From an uncultured Pelagimonas sp. (GTDB lineage: Bacteria; Pseudomonadota; Alphaproteobacteria; Rhodobacterales; Rhodobacteraceae), in contig CANMIH010000001.1 in assembly GCA_947497905.1 (NCBI GenBank), forward strand, positions 806,001 to 870,000: 64,000 nt of DNA, read 5' to 3'. The position numbers and the translations under genes were made by a program. Shown one piece after another: positions 35,923-44,114 of the stretch (position 1 is the first letter of the stretch; every line of letters starts with the position of its first letter). Under the pieces are notes generated by a model. That model did not search any database and was not told where the DNA came from. It was given only the letters and a program-made list of their open reading frames with translations.

Positions 35923-37167
35923 ATGAAACGCTACTCAGCCTTTGCTATCGCCCGCGAAGCCCTTCGCGATCACACCGGGTGGGAACGTGCCTGGCGCCGT
36001 GCCCAGCCGAAAAAACGCTACGATGTTGTTATCGTAGGTGCCGGTGGCCACGGATTGGCAACCGCCTATTACCTTGGCAAAAATTTCGGCATCACCAATG
36101 TCGCAATTATTGAAAAAGGTTGGTTGGGCGGCGGCAACACAGGCCGTAACACCACCATCATTCGGTCCAACTATCTGCAGGATCCATCGGCGGCGATCTA
36201 TGAAAAAGCCCGCTCGCTGTATGAGACCATGTCGCAGGATCTGAACTATAACGTGATGTTCAGCCCGCGCGGCGTGATGATGCTGGCGCAGACCGAACAC
36301 GAAGTGCGCGGCTATCAGCGCACAGCCCACGCCAACGCCCTGCAGGGCGTCTCGACCGAGTTCATCTCGCCCCAGCGCGTGAAAGAGCTCGTGCCGATCA
36401 TCAATCTGAACGGCCCACGTTACCCGGTACTGGGCGCGCTGTGGCAAGAACGGGCCGGTTCGGCGCGTCACGACGCCGTGGCCTGGGGCTATGCGCGCGC
36501 CTGTTCGGCGATGGGCATGGACATCATTCAGAAGTGTGAAGTCACTGGTGTGATGCAGGAAGGTGGCAAGGTCACGGGTGTGAACACCTCTAAAGGTGAT
36601 ATCGCCTGTGACAAGCTTGGCATCGTTGTGGCCGGACATTCGAGCATTATGGCTGAAAAGGCCGGTTTCCGACTGCCAATGGAATCTGTGCCGCTGCAGG
36701 CGCTGGTCTCGGAACCCATCAAGCCTTGCATGGATGTGGTTGTGATGGCCAACACCGTACACGGCTACATGTCACAGTCCGACAAAGGTGAAATGGTGAT
36801 CGGCGGCGGAACCGACGCCTACAATGGCTATACCCAGCGTGGCAGCTATCACCACATCGAAGAAACTGTGCGGGCCTTGGTCGAAACCTTCCCAATGGTG
36901 TCGCGCCTGAAAATGCTGCGCCAGTGGGGCGGGATCGTAGATGTCACCGGCGACCGCTCGCCGATCATCTCGAAGACCCCGCTGGAAGGATGCTTCATCA
37001 ACGGCGGCTGGGGCACGGGCGGCTTCAAGGCCATTCCGGGCTCGGGCTGGGGCTTTGCCGAACTGATGGCAAAAGGTCACTCGCCGCTCACTGATGAATT
37101 TGGCCTCAACCGTTTCAGCGAAGGCCGGTTCATCGATGAATCCGTCGCCGCTGGCGTTGCGCACTAA
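35923..37167 (+). CDS. soxB: Sarcosine oxidase, beta subunit
   Basis: 414-residue flavoprotein of the heterotetrameric enzyme that demethylates sarcosine to glycine, passing the methyl group to tetrahydrofolate. An FAD-binding GAGGHGLATAYYL dinucleotide fold begins at about residue 38, followed by GGGNTGRNTTIIRSNY. A histidine in SARHDAVAWGYARA matches the region where FMN attaches covalently. The C-terminal DVTGDRSPIISKTPLEG and GGWGTGGFKAIPGSG complete the family pattern. First gene of soxBDAG. Confidence 0.95.
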   Translation: MKRYSAFAIAREALRDHTGWERAWRRAQPKKRYDVVIVGAGGHGLATAYYLGKNFGITNVAIIEKGWLGGGNTGRNTTIIRSNYLQDPSAAIYEKARSLYETMSQDLNYNVMFSPRGVMMLAQTEHEVRGYQRTAHANALQGVSTEFISPQRVKELVPIINLNGPRYPVLGALWQERAGSARHDAVAWGYARACSAMGMDIIQKCEVTGVMQEGGKVTGVNTSKGDIACDKLGIVVAGHSSIMAEKAGFRLPMESVPLQALVSEPIKPCMDVVVMANTVHGYMSQSDKGEMVIGGGTDAYNGYTQRGSYHHIEETVRALVETFPMVSRLKMLRQWGGIVDVTGDRSPIISKTPLEGCFINGGWGTGGFKAIPGSGWGFAELMAKGHSPLTDEFGLNRFSEGRFIDESVAAGVAH

Positions 37168-37178
37168 GGAGAGACAAA

Positions 37179-37508
37179 ATGCTGATCCTTGAATGCCCCT
37201 ACTGCGGTGTGAAAGCCGAAGAAACCGAACTGGCCGCTGGCGGCGAAGCGCATCTGAAACGCTTTGGCCCCGGCTCGTCCGATGACGAGTTCGAAGGCTA
37301 TATGTTCACCCGTGAAAACCCCTTGGGTGTACACTTCGAACGCTGGCGCCATGTCAATGGCTGCGGCAAGTGGTTTCATGCGGCACGCTGCACCCAAACC
37401 AACGAAGTCTTTGCCACCTATACCGCGCAGACCTCGATCCCTCCCAAAGAGGTCATGGATGCAATCACCGCCAAACGGCCCGGCTGGTCCTGGCGTGAGT
37501 TTGCCTGA
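37179..37508 (+). CDS. soxD: Sarcosine oxidase, delta subunit
   Basis: 109 residues. A zinc-ribbon-like start LILECPYCGVKAEETEL is followed by MFTRENPLGVHFERWRHVNGCGKWFHAARC, whose two further cysteines complete the zinc site known from this subunit. The strong AAGGAG ribosome site lies in the eleven-base gap after soxB. The gap to soxA (37509-37578) is short and contains a GC-rich palindrome. Confidence 0.95.
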   Translation: MLILECPYCGVKAEETELAAGGEAHLKRFGPGSSDDEFEGYMFTRENPLGVHFERWRHVNGCGKWFHAARCTQTNEVFATYTAQTSIPPKEVMDAITAKRPGWSWREFA

Positions 37509-37578
37509 TGCTTCTTCTTTCTAAAAATACTCCCGCCGGAGGCTTCCCCGGCCTCGTCACGCGAAAGGGCCCGAACAC

Positions 37579-40500
37579 ATGAGCACCCGTCTCGCTAATG
37601 GCGGTCGTTTGGTCGACCGCGGCGCGCAATATGAATTCACCTTCAACGGCAAACGCATGAAGGGCCACAAGGGCGATACCCTTGCTTCGGCTCTGCTTGC
37701 CAATGACCAGATGTTGGTGGGGCGCAGCTTTAAGTATCACCGTCCACGTGGCATCGTTGCCTCGGGTGGCGAAGAACCCAATGCGCTTGTGAACCTTGGC
37801 AGCGGTGCCAAGCACGAGCCGAACCAGCGGGCCACCACAACCGAGCTGTTTGATGGTCTCGAAGCAACACCGCAGAACGTCTGGCCAAGCCTCGATTTCG
37901 ACATCGGCGCAGTCAACGGATTGGCGTCGCGTCTTCTGACCGCTGGCTTCTACTACAAGATGTTCATCCACCCGCGTCCGTTCTGGAAGCACGTCTATGA
38001 ACCCTTCATCCGTCAGTCGGCGGGTCTGGGCAAGGCGCCAGAAAAGGAAACGCAGGATCCTGACACCTACGAGCATTTCTATGCTTTCGTTGACGTGCTT
38101 GTTGTTGGTGGTGGTGTTGCCGGTCTTCAGGCCGCGAAATCGGCTGGTGAAGCGGGCGCCAAGGTTCTGCTTCTCGAACAGACCGCCCATTGGGGCGGCC
38201 GCGCACCGGTAGATGGTGGTGAGATCGATGGCAAATCGCCGGAGGTCTGGATTGATGAGACACTGGCCGCGCTGAAAGCCATGCCAAATGTCACCATCCG
38301 CACCCGCACCATGGGCGCGGCGGTCTATGACCATGGCTATGTGCTGGGCTATGAGCGTCTGACCGACCATGCGCCGCATGTTTCCGGCCCGCGTCACCGT
38401 ATGTGGCGGATCCGCGCGCAGCAAACCATCACAGCAACCGGTGCAATCGAACGTCCGCTGAGCTTTGCGGGCAACGATATCCCCGGTGTGATGTTGGCGG
38501 GTGCGGTGCGTGACTATGTGGTCAACTACGGCGTGTCTTCGGGCGATCGCACGGTTGTTGTCACCAACAACGACGATGCCTATCGCACTGCGATCACTTT
38601 GAAGAAAGCCGGTCTTGATGTGCCCTGTGTCATCGACGCCCGCCCCGAGGGCGGTGGTGCGTTGATGGACGAGGCCAAGGCGCTTGGCATTCGCGTGGAA
38701 ACCGGCAAGGGCATCGCCAAGGTGCATGGCGGCAAGCGTGTCAAAAGCGTGGACCTGTGCAATCAGGCGGGTGAGGGCGCTCTGCTCGAAACCATCTCCT
38801 GTGACGCGGTGGCAATGTCCGGCGGCTGGTCTCCGGTGGTTCACCTGTGGTCGCATTGCGGTGGCAAGCTGAACTGGGATGAGGAACAGGCCTGTTTCCG
38901 CCCCGACGCCAGCCGCGCCCCGACCGATCAGGATGGCAAAGCCTTTGTCATCACTGCCGGTGCGGCCAACGGTTTTGCCAATCTGAACGACGCTCTGGCA
39001 GATGCCGGGGCTGCGGGCAAAGCGGCTGCGGCTGTGGTGGGGGCGACCGACCCTGTGTCGGCACCTGCAACCGCAACCGATCCCGTAACCAAACCCATGG
39101 CACCGGTCTGGCTGATGCCGCAGGGCGCGCATTATGGTCTGCGTCTCAAAGCCTGGTTGGACTATCAGAACGACGTGAAAGTGTCGGATGTTCAGCTTGC
39201 GGCCCGCGAAGGCTATGAAAGCGTTGAACATACCAAGCGGTATACCACACTGGGTATGGCAACCGATCAGGGTAAGTTGAGCAACATCAACGGTCTGGCG
39301 ATCCTGTCGCAGGAGCTGGGTCAAGAGATCCCGCAGGTGGGCACAACCACCTTCCGGCCGCCCTATACACCGATTTCGATGGGTGCCATTGCGGGTGAAG
39401 CGCGGGGCGAGATCTTCCAGCCAGTGCGCAAGACCCCGATGTATGAGTGGAACGACACAAACGGAGCCCATTGGGAACCGGTCGGCCACTGGCGCCGTCC
39501 CTATGCCTATCTGAAAGGCAATGAGACCGTTCATCAGGCAGTGGACCGCGAGGTCAAAGCGACCCGAGAAAGCCTTGGCCTGCTGGACGCCTCGACACTG
39601 GGTAAGATCATCGTCAAAGGCCCCGATGCTGGCAAGTTCATGGACATGATGTACACTAACATGATGTCGAACCTGAAAGTCGGGAAATGCCGCTACGGTC
39701 TGATGTGTACCGAAAACGGCTTCCTCACCGATGACGGCGTGGTTGCTCGGATCGATGAAGACACCTGGCTCTGCCACACCACAACCGGCGGCGCGGATCG
39801 CATCCACGCCCATATGGAAGAGTGGCTCCAGACCGAATGGTGGGACTGGAAGGTCTACACCGCCAATGTGACCGAGCAATACGCGCAGGTCGCTGTGGTT
39901 GGCCCCAATGCCCGTAAGCTTCTGGAGAAGCTCGGTGGCATGGATGTGTCGAAAGAAACGCTGCCCTTCATGGAATGGCGTGACGGCACTCTGGGTGGTT
40001 TCCCGGTGCGCGCCTATCGCATCTCGTTCTCGGGTGAGTTGTCGTATGAAATCGCAGTACCTGCCTCGCTGGGCCGTGCTTTCTGGGACAAGCTTCTGGA
40101 AGCGGGCGCAGAGTTCAATGCAACACCCTACGGGACAGAAGCGCTGCACATCATGCGGGCCGAAAAAGGCTTTATCATGATCGGCGACGAGACCGACGGC
40201 ACCGTGATCCCGCAGGATCTGGGGCTGAACTGGGCAATCTCGAAGAAGAAAGAGGATTTCCTCGGCAAACGCGCCCAGCTGCGCAGCCATATGGCTGATC
40301 CGAAGCGCTGGAAGCTTGTTGGTTTGGAAACCTTGGACGGAAGCGTGTTGCCGGATGGGGCCTATTGCATTGCTGACGGTGTGAATGCCAATGGCCAGAA
40401 AAACACCCAGGGTCGTGTGACCTCGACCTATCATTCGCCAACCCTGAACAAGGGTATTGCGATGGGTCTGGTGTTGCATGGGCCGGATCGCATGGGTGAG

Positions 40501-40599
40501 GTGATCGAATTCGTCAAAGACGACGGCACCACACGCATCAAAGCCAAGATCGTCAACCCGGTCTTCTTTGACCCGGACGGGGAGAAACAGAATGTCTGA
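37579..40599 (+). CDS. soxA: Sarcosine oxidase, alpha subunit
   Basis: 1006 residues. An N-terminal ferredoxin-like domain without iron-sulfur cysteines (YEFTFNGKRMKGHKGDTLASALLAND) is followed by the NAD-binding fold VVGGGVAGLQAAKSA at about residue 174. An internal flavin-interaction region follows, and a C-terminal GcvT-like folate-binding domain runs from about residue 600. The length is standard for the family. It overlaps soxG by eight bases. A long reading frame runs antisense across the whole gene; it is a composition shadow. Confidence 0.95.
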   Translation: MSTRLANGGRLVDRGAQYEFTFNGKRMKGHKGDTLASALLANDQMLVGRSFKYHRPRGIVASGGEEPNALVNLGSGAKHEPNQRATTTELFDGLEATPQNVWPSLDFDIGAVNGLASRLLTAGFYYKMFIHPRPFWKHVYEPFIRQSAGLGKAPEKETQDPDTYEHFYAFVDVLVVGGGVAGLQAAKSAGEAGAKVLLLEQTAHWGGRAPVDGGEIDGKSPEVWIDETLAALKAMPNVTIRTRTMGAAVYDHGYVLGYERLTDHAPHVSGPRHRMWRIRAQQTITATGAIERPLSFAGNDIPGVMLAGAVRDYVVNYGVSSGDRTVVVTNNDDAYRTAITLKKAGLDVPCVIDARPEGGGALMDEAKALGIRVETGKGIAKVHGGKRVKSVDLCNQAGEGALLETISCDAVAMSGGWSPVVHLWSHCGGKLNWDEEQACFRPDASRAPTDQDGKAFVITAGAANGFANLNDALADAGAAGKAAAAVVGATDPVSAPATATDPVTKPMAPVWLMPQGAHYGLRLKAWLDYQNDVKVSDVQLAAREGYESVEHTKRYTTLGMATDQGKLSNINGLAILSQELGQEIPQVGTTTFRPPYTPISMGAIAGEARGEIFQPVRKTPMYEWNDTNGAHWEPVGHWRRPYAYLKGNETVHQAVDREVKATRESLGLLDASTLGKIIVKGPDAGKFMDMMYTNMMSNLKVGKCRYGLMCTENGFLTDDGVVARIDEDTWLCHTTTGGADRIHAHMEEWLQTEWWDWKVYTANVTEQYAQVAVVGPNARKLLEKLGGMDVSKETLPFMEWRDGTLGGFPVRAYRISFSGELSYEIAVPASLGRAFWDKLLEAGAEFNATPYGTEALHIMRAEKGFIMIGDETDGTVIPQDLGLNWAISKKKEDFLGKRAQLRSHMADPKRWKLVGLETLDGSVLPDGAYCIADGVNANGQKNTQGRVTSTYHSPTLNKGIAMGLVLHGPDRMGEVIEFVKDDGTTRIKAKIVNPVFFDPDGEKQNV

Positions 40600-41158
40600 T
40601 CTACGGACTGCCGCCAACGGCGCATATTTCGACGGCCTGGTTCAGGTCAAAGAGCTGGGTCCTCAGGGCATGATCACCGTACGTGGCGATTTCGCAGATG
40701 CGGGCTTTACCGGGGTGCTCACCGAGTTGGTGGGCGCCGAGATGCCGGGGCAGCGCGAAACCCGTCTGAATGGGGATCGTGGGATCCTCTGGATGTCTCC
40801 TGACGAGCTTTTGGTGCTCTGCACCTATGCTGAAGCGCAAGAGCTGGCCGATAAACTGGCTGAAGCTCTGGCGGGTCAACATGCTCTGGTGGCCAATGTG
40901 TCGGATGCGCGGGCGGTCTTTACCCTGTCCGGTGGCGACATCCGCGAAGTGATCGCCAAGGTGGCGCCGGTGGATATGTCCCGTGACCAGTTCACGACCG
41001 GCATGATCCGACGCACGCGACTGGCGCAGGTGGCTGCGGCCTTCTGGCTGGAGGACGACAACACAGCACGCATCGTTTGTTTCCGCTCGGTCGGTGAATA
41101 CATGTTCAACTTGTTGAAAACCTCGGCAACACCGGGAAGTGCGGTCGGGTTTCTCTGA
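40592..41158 (+). CDS. soxG: Sarcosine oxidase, gamma subunit
   Basis: 188 residues, the small GcvT-like subunit with RTAANGAYFDGLVQV at the start, WMSPDELLVLC in the middle and RSVGEYMFNLLK at the end. The ATG at 40592 has GGGGAG upstream and overlaps the soxA stop by eight bases. A strong terminator follows, which closes the operon. Confidence 0.94.
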   Translation: MSDLRTAANGAYFDGLVQVKELGPQGMITVRGDFADAGFTGVLTELVGAEMPGQRETRLNGDRGILWMSPDELLVLCTYAEAQELADKLAEALAGQHALVANVSDARAVFTLSGGDIREVIAKVAPVDMSRDQFTTGMIRRTRLAQVAAAFWLEDDNTARIVCFRSVGEYMFNLLKTSATPGSAVGFL

Positions 41159-41178
41159 GAATAGCTTTAAGATCTGGG

Positions 41179-41206
41179 AAAAGGCACCTTCGGGTGCCTT
41201 TTTTCG
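41179..41206 (+). terminator. Terminator of soxBDAG
   Basis: Stem AAAAGGCACC / GGTGCCTTTT with a TTCG loop, a very stable tetraloop, followed by T residues. Confidence 0.93.
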
Positions 41207-41348
41207 TCACTGACGGTGCGCCCCTAAGTGCTCCGCACATCTGATACGCTTTTATGAAAAAACGGTCTTTGTTCGCTTGAAACCACCTGCGTAAGCGTTT
41301 TTAAGAGCCTGTGACGCTACTTTGCGTCAGATCTGGAGGGGAAGACAG

Positions 41349-41765
41349 TTGAAGCGTTTAATAAGTCTGGCGATTGCATGCGCTGTGTTTGGCGGTGAAG
41401 TTGCTGCTGAGAACTATGGATATGAATGTCGTGTCAAAACGGCATCGGCGCAACTTGGATGGTTGCCTGAGTTTTTGTTTATCGGCCACGACGTCGAAAA
41501 AAAGGAAGTGACGGTCTCAGACCCGATTATCCTTCAGTACAATAGTCGTAAGCCCGTTCGGGGCAAACTTGTGCGGGACAATGCTTCACGCTCAACATTC
41601 GCGTGGGAAGTGAAAACCCGAGATCGGTCAGGCCAGCGCGCCACCATTAAGTATCGCGCCACCTATCTCAAAGCCTCCGGCAAACTCTCGATTTCTGCCA
41701 ATCCTCTGGGCTATGGCAACAACTTTGTCGGTGGTGGCAAATGCGAGAAAAAACCCATCAAGTGA
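41349..41765 (+). CDS. Small exported protein of unknown function
   Basis: 138 residues with an N-terminal signal peptide (KRLISLAIACAVFGGEVAAENYGYECR, probable cut after VAA) and two cysteines, one near each end (ECR and GGKCEKK), that could form a disulfide. The mature part is beta-rich with many lysines and serines. The TTG at 41349 is chosen because GGAGGGG lies about nine bases upstream; no ATG start is available. It lies between soxG and sodB. I do not recognise the family. Confidence 0.72.
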   Translation: MKRLISLAIACAVFGGEVAAENYGYECRVKTASAQLGWLPEFLFIGHDVEKKEVTVSDPIILQYNSRKPVRGKLVRDNASRSTFAWEVKTRDRSGQRATIKYRATYLKASGKLSISANPLGYGNNFVGGGKCEKKPIK

Positions 41766-41847
41766 TTTGAGCGCTTTCTCTTGACCTTGGGCCGTCTAAG
41801 CGCCAGTTATAGCTCAACCAAAATCGTTGCGAACAAGGGGCCTTATC

Positions 41848-42450
41848 ATGGCATTTGAACTTCCCGATCTTCCGTATGCACACGACGCTCTGGCCGGCAA
41901 AGGCATGAGCCAAGAGACCTTGGAATATCACCACGACCTGCACCACAAAGCCTATGTCGACAACGGCAACAAGCTGATTGCTGGCACCGAGTGGGACGGC
42001 AAGTCGATGGAAGAGATCATCAAAGGCACCTACGACGCCAACGCGGTTGCCCAGAACGGTATCTTCAACAACATCTCGCAGCTGTGGAACCACAACCAGT
42101 TCTGGGAAATGATGGGTCCGGGCGAGTACAAAATGCCGGGCGAGCTGGAAGCGGCCATCAAAGAGAGCTTTGGCTCGGTTGATGAGTTCAAATCGCAGTT
42201 CGCAGCTGCAGGCGCAGGCCAGTTTGGTTCGGGCTGGGCATGGTTGGTGAAAGACACCGACGGTGGCCTGAAAGTGACCAAAACTGAAAACGGTGTGAAC
42301 CCGCTGTGCTTTGGTCAGACCGCTCTGCTGGGCTGTGACGTATGGGAGCACTCGTACTACATCGACTTCCGCAACAAACGTCCTGCCTACCTGACCAACT
42401 TCCTGGACAACCTGGTGAACTGGGAAAACGTGGCCTCGCGCCTGGGCTAA
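41848..42450 (+). CDS. sodB: Superoxide dismutase, iron type
   Basis: 199-residue cytoplasmic dismutase. The metal ligands are visible: the histidine in YHHDLHHKAYVDN, NISQLWNHNQFW, and DVWEHSYYIDF. The glutamine at the SQLWNH position is typical of Fe-type rather than Mn-type enzymes. Start at 41848 gives MAFELPDLPYA; an ATG seven codons earlier has no support. A perfect terminator hairpin follows. Confidence 0.95.
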   Translation: MAFELPDLPYAHDALAGKGMSQETLEYHHDLHHKAYVDNGNKLIAGTEWDGKSMEEIIKGTYDANAVAQNGIFNNISQLWNHNQFWEMMGPGEYKMPGELEAAIKESFGSVDEFKSQFAAAGAGQFGSGWAWLVKDTDGGLKVTKTENGVNPLCFGQTALLGCDVWEHSYYIDFRNKRPAYLTNFLDNLVNWENVASRLG

Positions 42451-42473
42451 TTCTTAGTCAGATTGAGATTTGG

Positions 42474-42500
42474 AAATGGAGGGCCAAGGCCCTCCATTTT
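42474..42500 (+). terminator. Terminator of sodB
   Basis: Perfect 12-bp stem AAATGGAGGGCC / GGCCCTCCATTT with a two-base loop and trailing T. Confidence 0.9.
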
Positions 42501-42545
42501 CGTTTGAGGTGTTGCGATTGCCGTGGCACGGGTCTAGGCCTGAGC

Positions 42546-42568
42546 CACCACCGGTTTTTTTGGTGGTG
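42546..42568 (+). promoter_or_regulatory. Hairpin just before rarD start
   Basis: Stem CACCACC / GGTGGTG with a T-rich loop lies 14 bases before the rarD ATG. It partly takes in the GAGGAG ribosome site, so it could limit translation. Also readable as a weak terminator. Only seen as sequence; function not shown. Confidence 0.35.
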
Positions 42569-42582
42569 AGGAGACCCAATTC

Positions 42583-43497
42583 ATGAACAAGACCTGGCAG
42601 GGCCTGAGTGCCATGGTGCTGGCCTGCACTATCTGGGGGCTGTCGCCAATTTATTACAAGGCGTTGGCCCATGTGCCGCCGGGTGAGTTGTTGGCGCATC
42701 GCACGCTTTGGTCATTGGCCATTTTTGCGGGTCTGTTGCTGTTTCAGGGGCGGATTTCGGCCCTACCCAAAGCCATGGCCTCGCGGCGGGCTTTGATGAT
42801 CATTGCCTTCGCGGCGCTGATGATTTCCTCGAATTGGGGCGTGTTCATCTGGTCCGTGCAGGCGGGGCGGGTCACGGAAACCTCACTGGGGTATTACATG
42901 TTCCCGCTGTTCTCTGTTCTTCTGGGCGTCACTGTCCTGCGCGAACGGTTGAGTGGGCTTCAATGGCTGGCCATTGTTTTGGCCACCTTGGGCGTGGTGC
43001 AACTGACAGTAGGGGTTGGCGCAGCCCCATGGTTGTCATTGTTTCTGGGCTTTACCTTCGGGCTTTATGGCCTTGTGAAAAAACAGCTTTCCACCGGGCC
43101 CGTGGTTTCTGTCACGGCTGAAGTGTTTCTTCTTGCACCCATAGCCGCGGTCTGGCTGATCTGGGTGCATGCCTCTGGGGAGGGGCAGTTTGGCGACGAG
43201 TTTGTCACAACTGTCATGCTGGCCGTCTCGGGCCTGATCACCGCGCTGCCGCTGATCCTGTTTTCCTTTGCGGCGCATCGGGTGAACCTCGCCACGCTGG
43301 GATTGATGCAATACATCAACCCCACGTTGCAGTTTTTCTGCGCCACGGTGGTCTTTGGCGAGGCGCTTACGGTCTATCACATCATCGCATTTTCAGCGAT
43401 CTGGATCGCATTGGCGCTTTATTCCGCAACCGCGATGGCTCAGGACAAGGCCCGGCGCAAAAGCGCCATGACCTCGTCTACAGAACCGCCGATCTGA
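42583..43497 (+). CDS. rarD: RarD family DMT transporter
   Basis: 304 residues with ten hydrophobic segments. The RarD pattern is clear: GLSAMVLACTIWGLSPIYYKAL at the N-terminus, SNWGVFIWSVQAGRVTETSLGYYMFPL, and LMQYINPTLQFFCATVVFGEAL. It belongs to the drug/metabolite transporter superfamily of the inner membrane. Its last 58 bases overlap the convergent LOG gene. Start has GAGGAG next to a hairpin. Confidence 0.93.
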   Translation: MNKTWQGLSAMVLACTIWGLSPIYYKALAHVPPGELLAHRTLWSLAIFAGLLLFQGRISALPKAMASRRALMIIAFAALMISSNWGVFIWSVQAGRVTETSLGYYMFPLFSVLLGVTVLRERLSGLQWLAIVLATLGVVQLTVGVGAAPWLSLFLGFTFGLYGLVKKQLSTGPVVSVTAEVFLLAPIAAVWLIWVHASGEGQFGDEFVTTVMLAVSGLITALPLILFSFAAHRVNLATLGLMQYINPTLQFFCATVVFGEALTVYHIIAFSAIWIALALYSATAMAQDKARRKSAMTSSTEPPI

Positions 43498-43991
43498 ACA
43501 AAATCCAGCAGCGACGCGTCGGCAAACCCATTGTCGACGATGTGGGTCAGAAGTCCCTTCAGGGGGCCCCAATAGCCATCCACATCAAGCAGGACGATGG
43601 GTTTATTGTGCAGGCCCAACTGGCGCCAAGTCAGCGCTTCAAAGAATTCGTCGAGAGATCCGGCACCACCGGGCAACATCACCACCGCATCCGCGTTCAT
43701 CAGCATGACCTTTTTGCGTTCATGCATGGTTTCGGTGATAATGAAGGTTGAGAGATCTCGCTTGCCGACCTCCATATCCATGAGGTGGGTTGGGATCACG
43801 CCAAAGGTGTCACCACCGGCGGATTGCGTCGCGCGGGCTACGGTGCCCATCAGTCCCACATCCCCGGCGCCATAGACCAGACGCCAGCCTTCGGTGGCAA
43901 TCGCCTGACCCAGTGCCTCAGCCTGTTGCGAAAATGTCGTTTTTTTGCCGGAACGTGCGCCGCAATAGACACAGATCGAAGTTTGGGGCAT
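43440..43991 (-). CDS. LOG-family nucleotide phosphoribohydrolase
   Basis: 183 residues matching the LOG/Rossman-fold group: SICVYCGARSG, LVYGAGDVGLMG, and the PGGAGSLDEFFEALTW active-site segment (usual consensus PGGxGTxxE; here serine replaces threonine). These enzymes cleave nucleoside monophosphates to base and ribose-5-phosphate, and some release cytokinins. The ATG at 43991 has GGAG at seven bases. The gene is convergent with rarD, and the two coding regions overlap. Confidence 0.92.
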   Translation of the reverse strand: MPQTSICVYCGARSGKKTTFSQQAEALGQAIATEGWRLVYGAGDVGLMGTVARATQSAGGDTFGVIPTHLMDMEVGKRDLSTFIITETMHERKKVMLMNADAVVMLPGGAGSLDEFFEALTWRQLGLHNKPIVLLDVDGYWGPLKGLLTHIVDNGFADASLLDFVQIGGSVDEVMALLRRALS

Positions 43992-44114
43992 CAGGGGCTC
44001 CGTAGTTGTGTGCAAACGTGTTTTGACCCCTGATATCCTGTGAGATATACACGCTCAACTGTCGTATGTGCCGCTGGGGGGCGGCAAATACGCCTGAGAC
44101 GACGAAAGGCTGCC

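Noticed and set aside
37465-40617. Open frame of 1050 codons antisense to soxA
   Set aside because: It mirrors the codon bias of soxA, has no recognisable motifs, and the sense frame is a clear sarcosine oxidase subunit.
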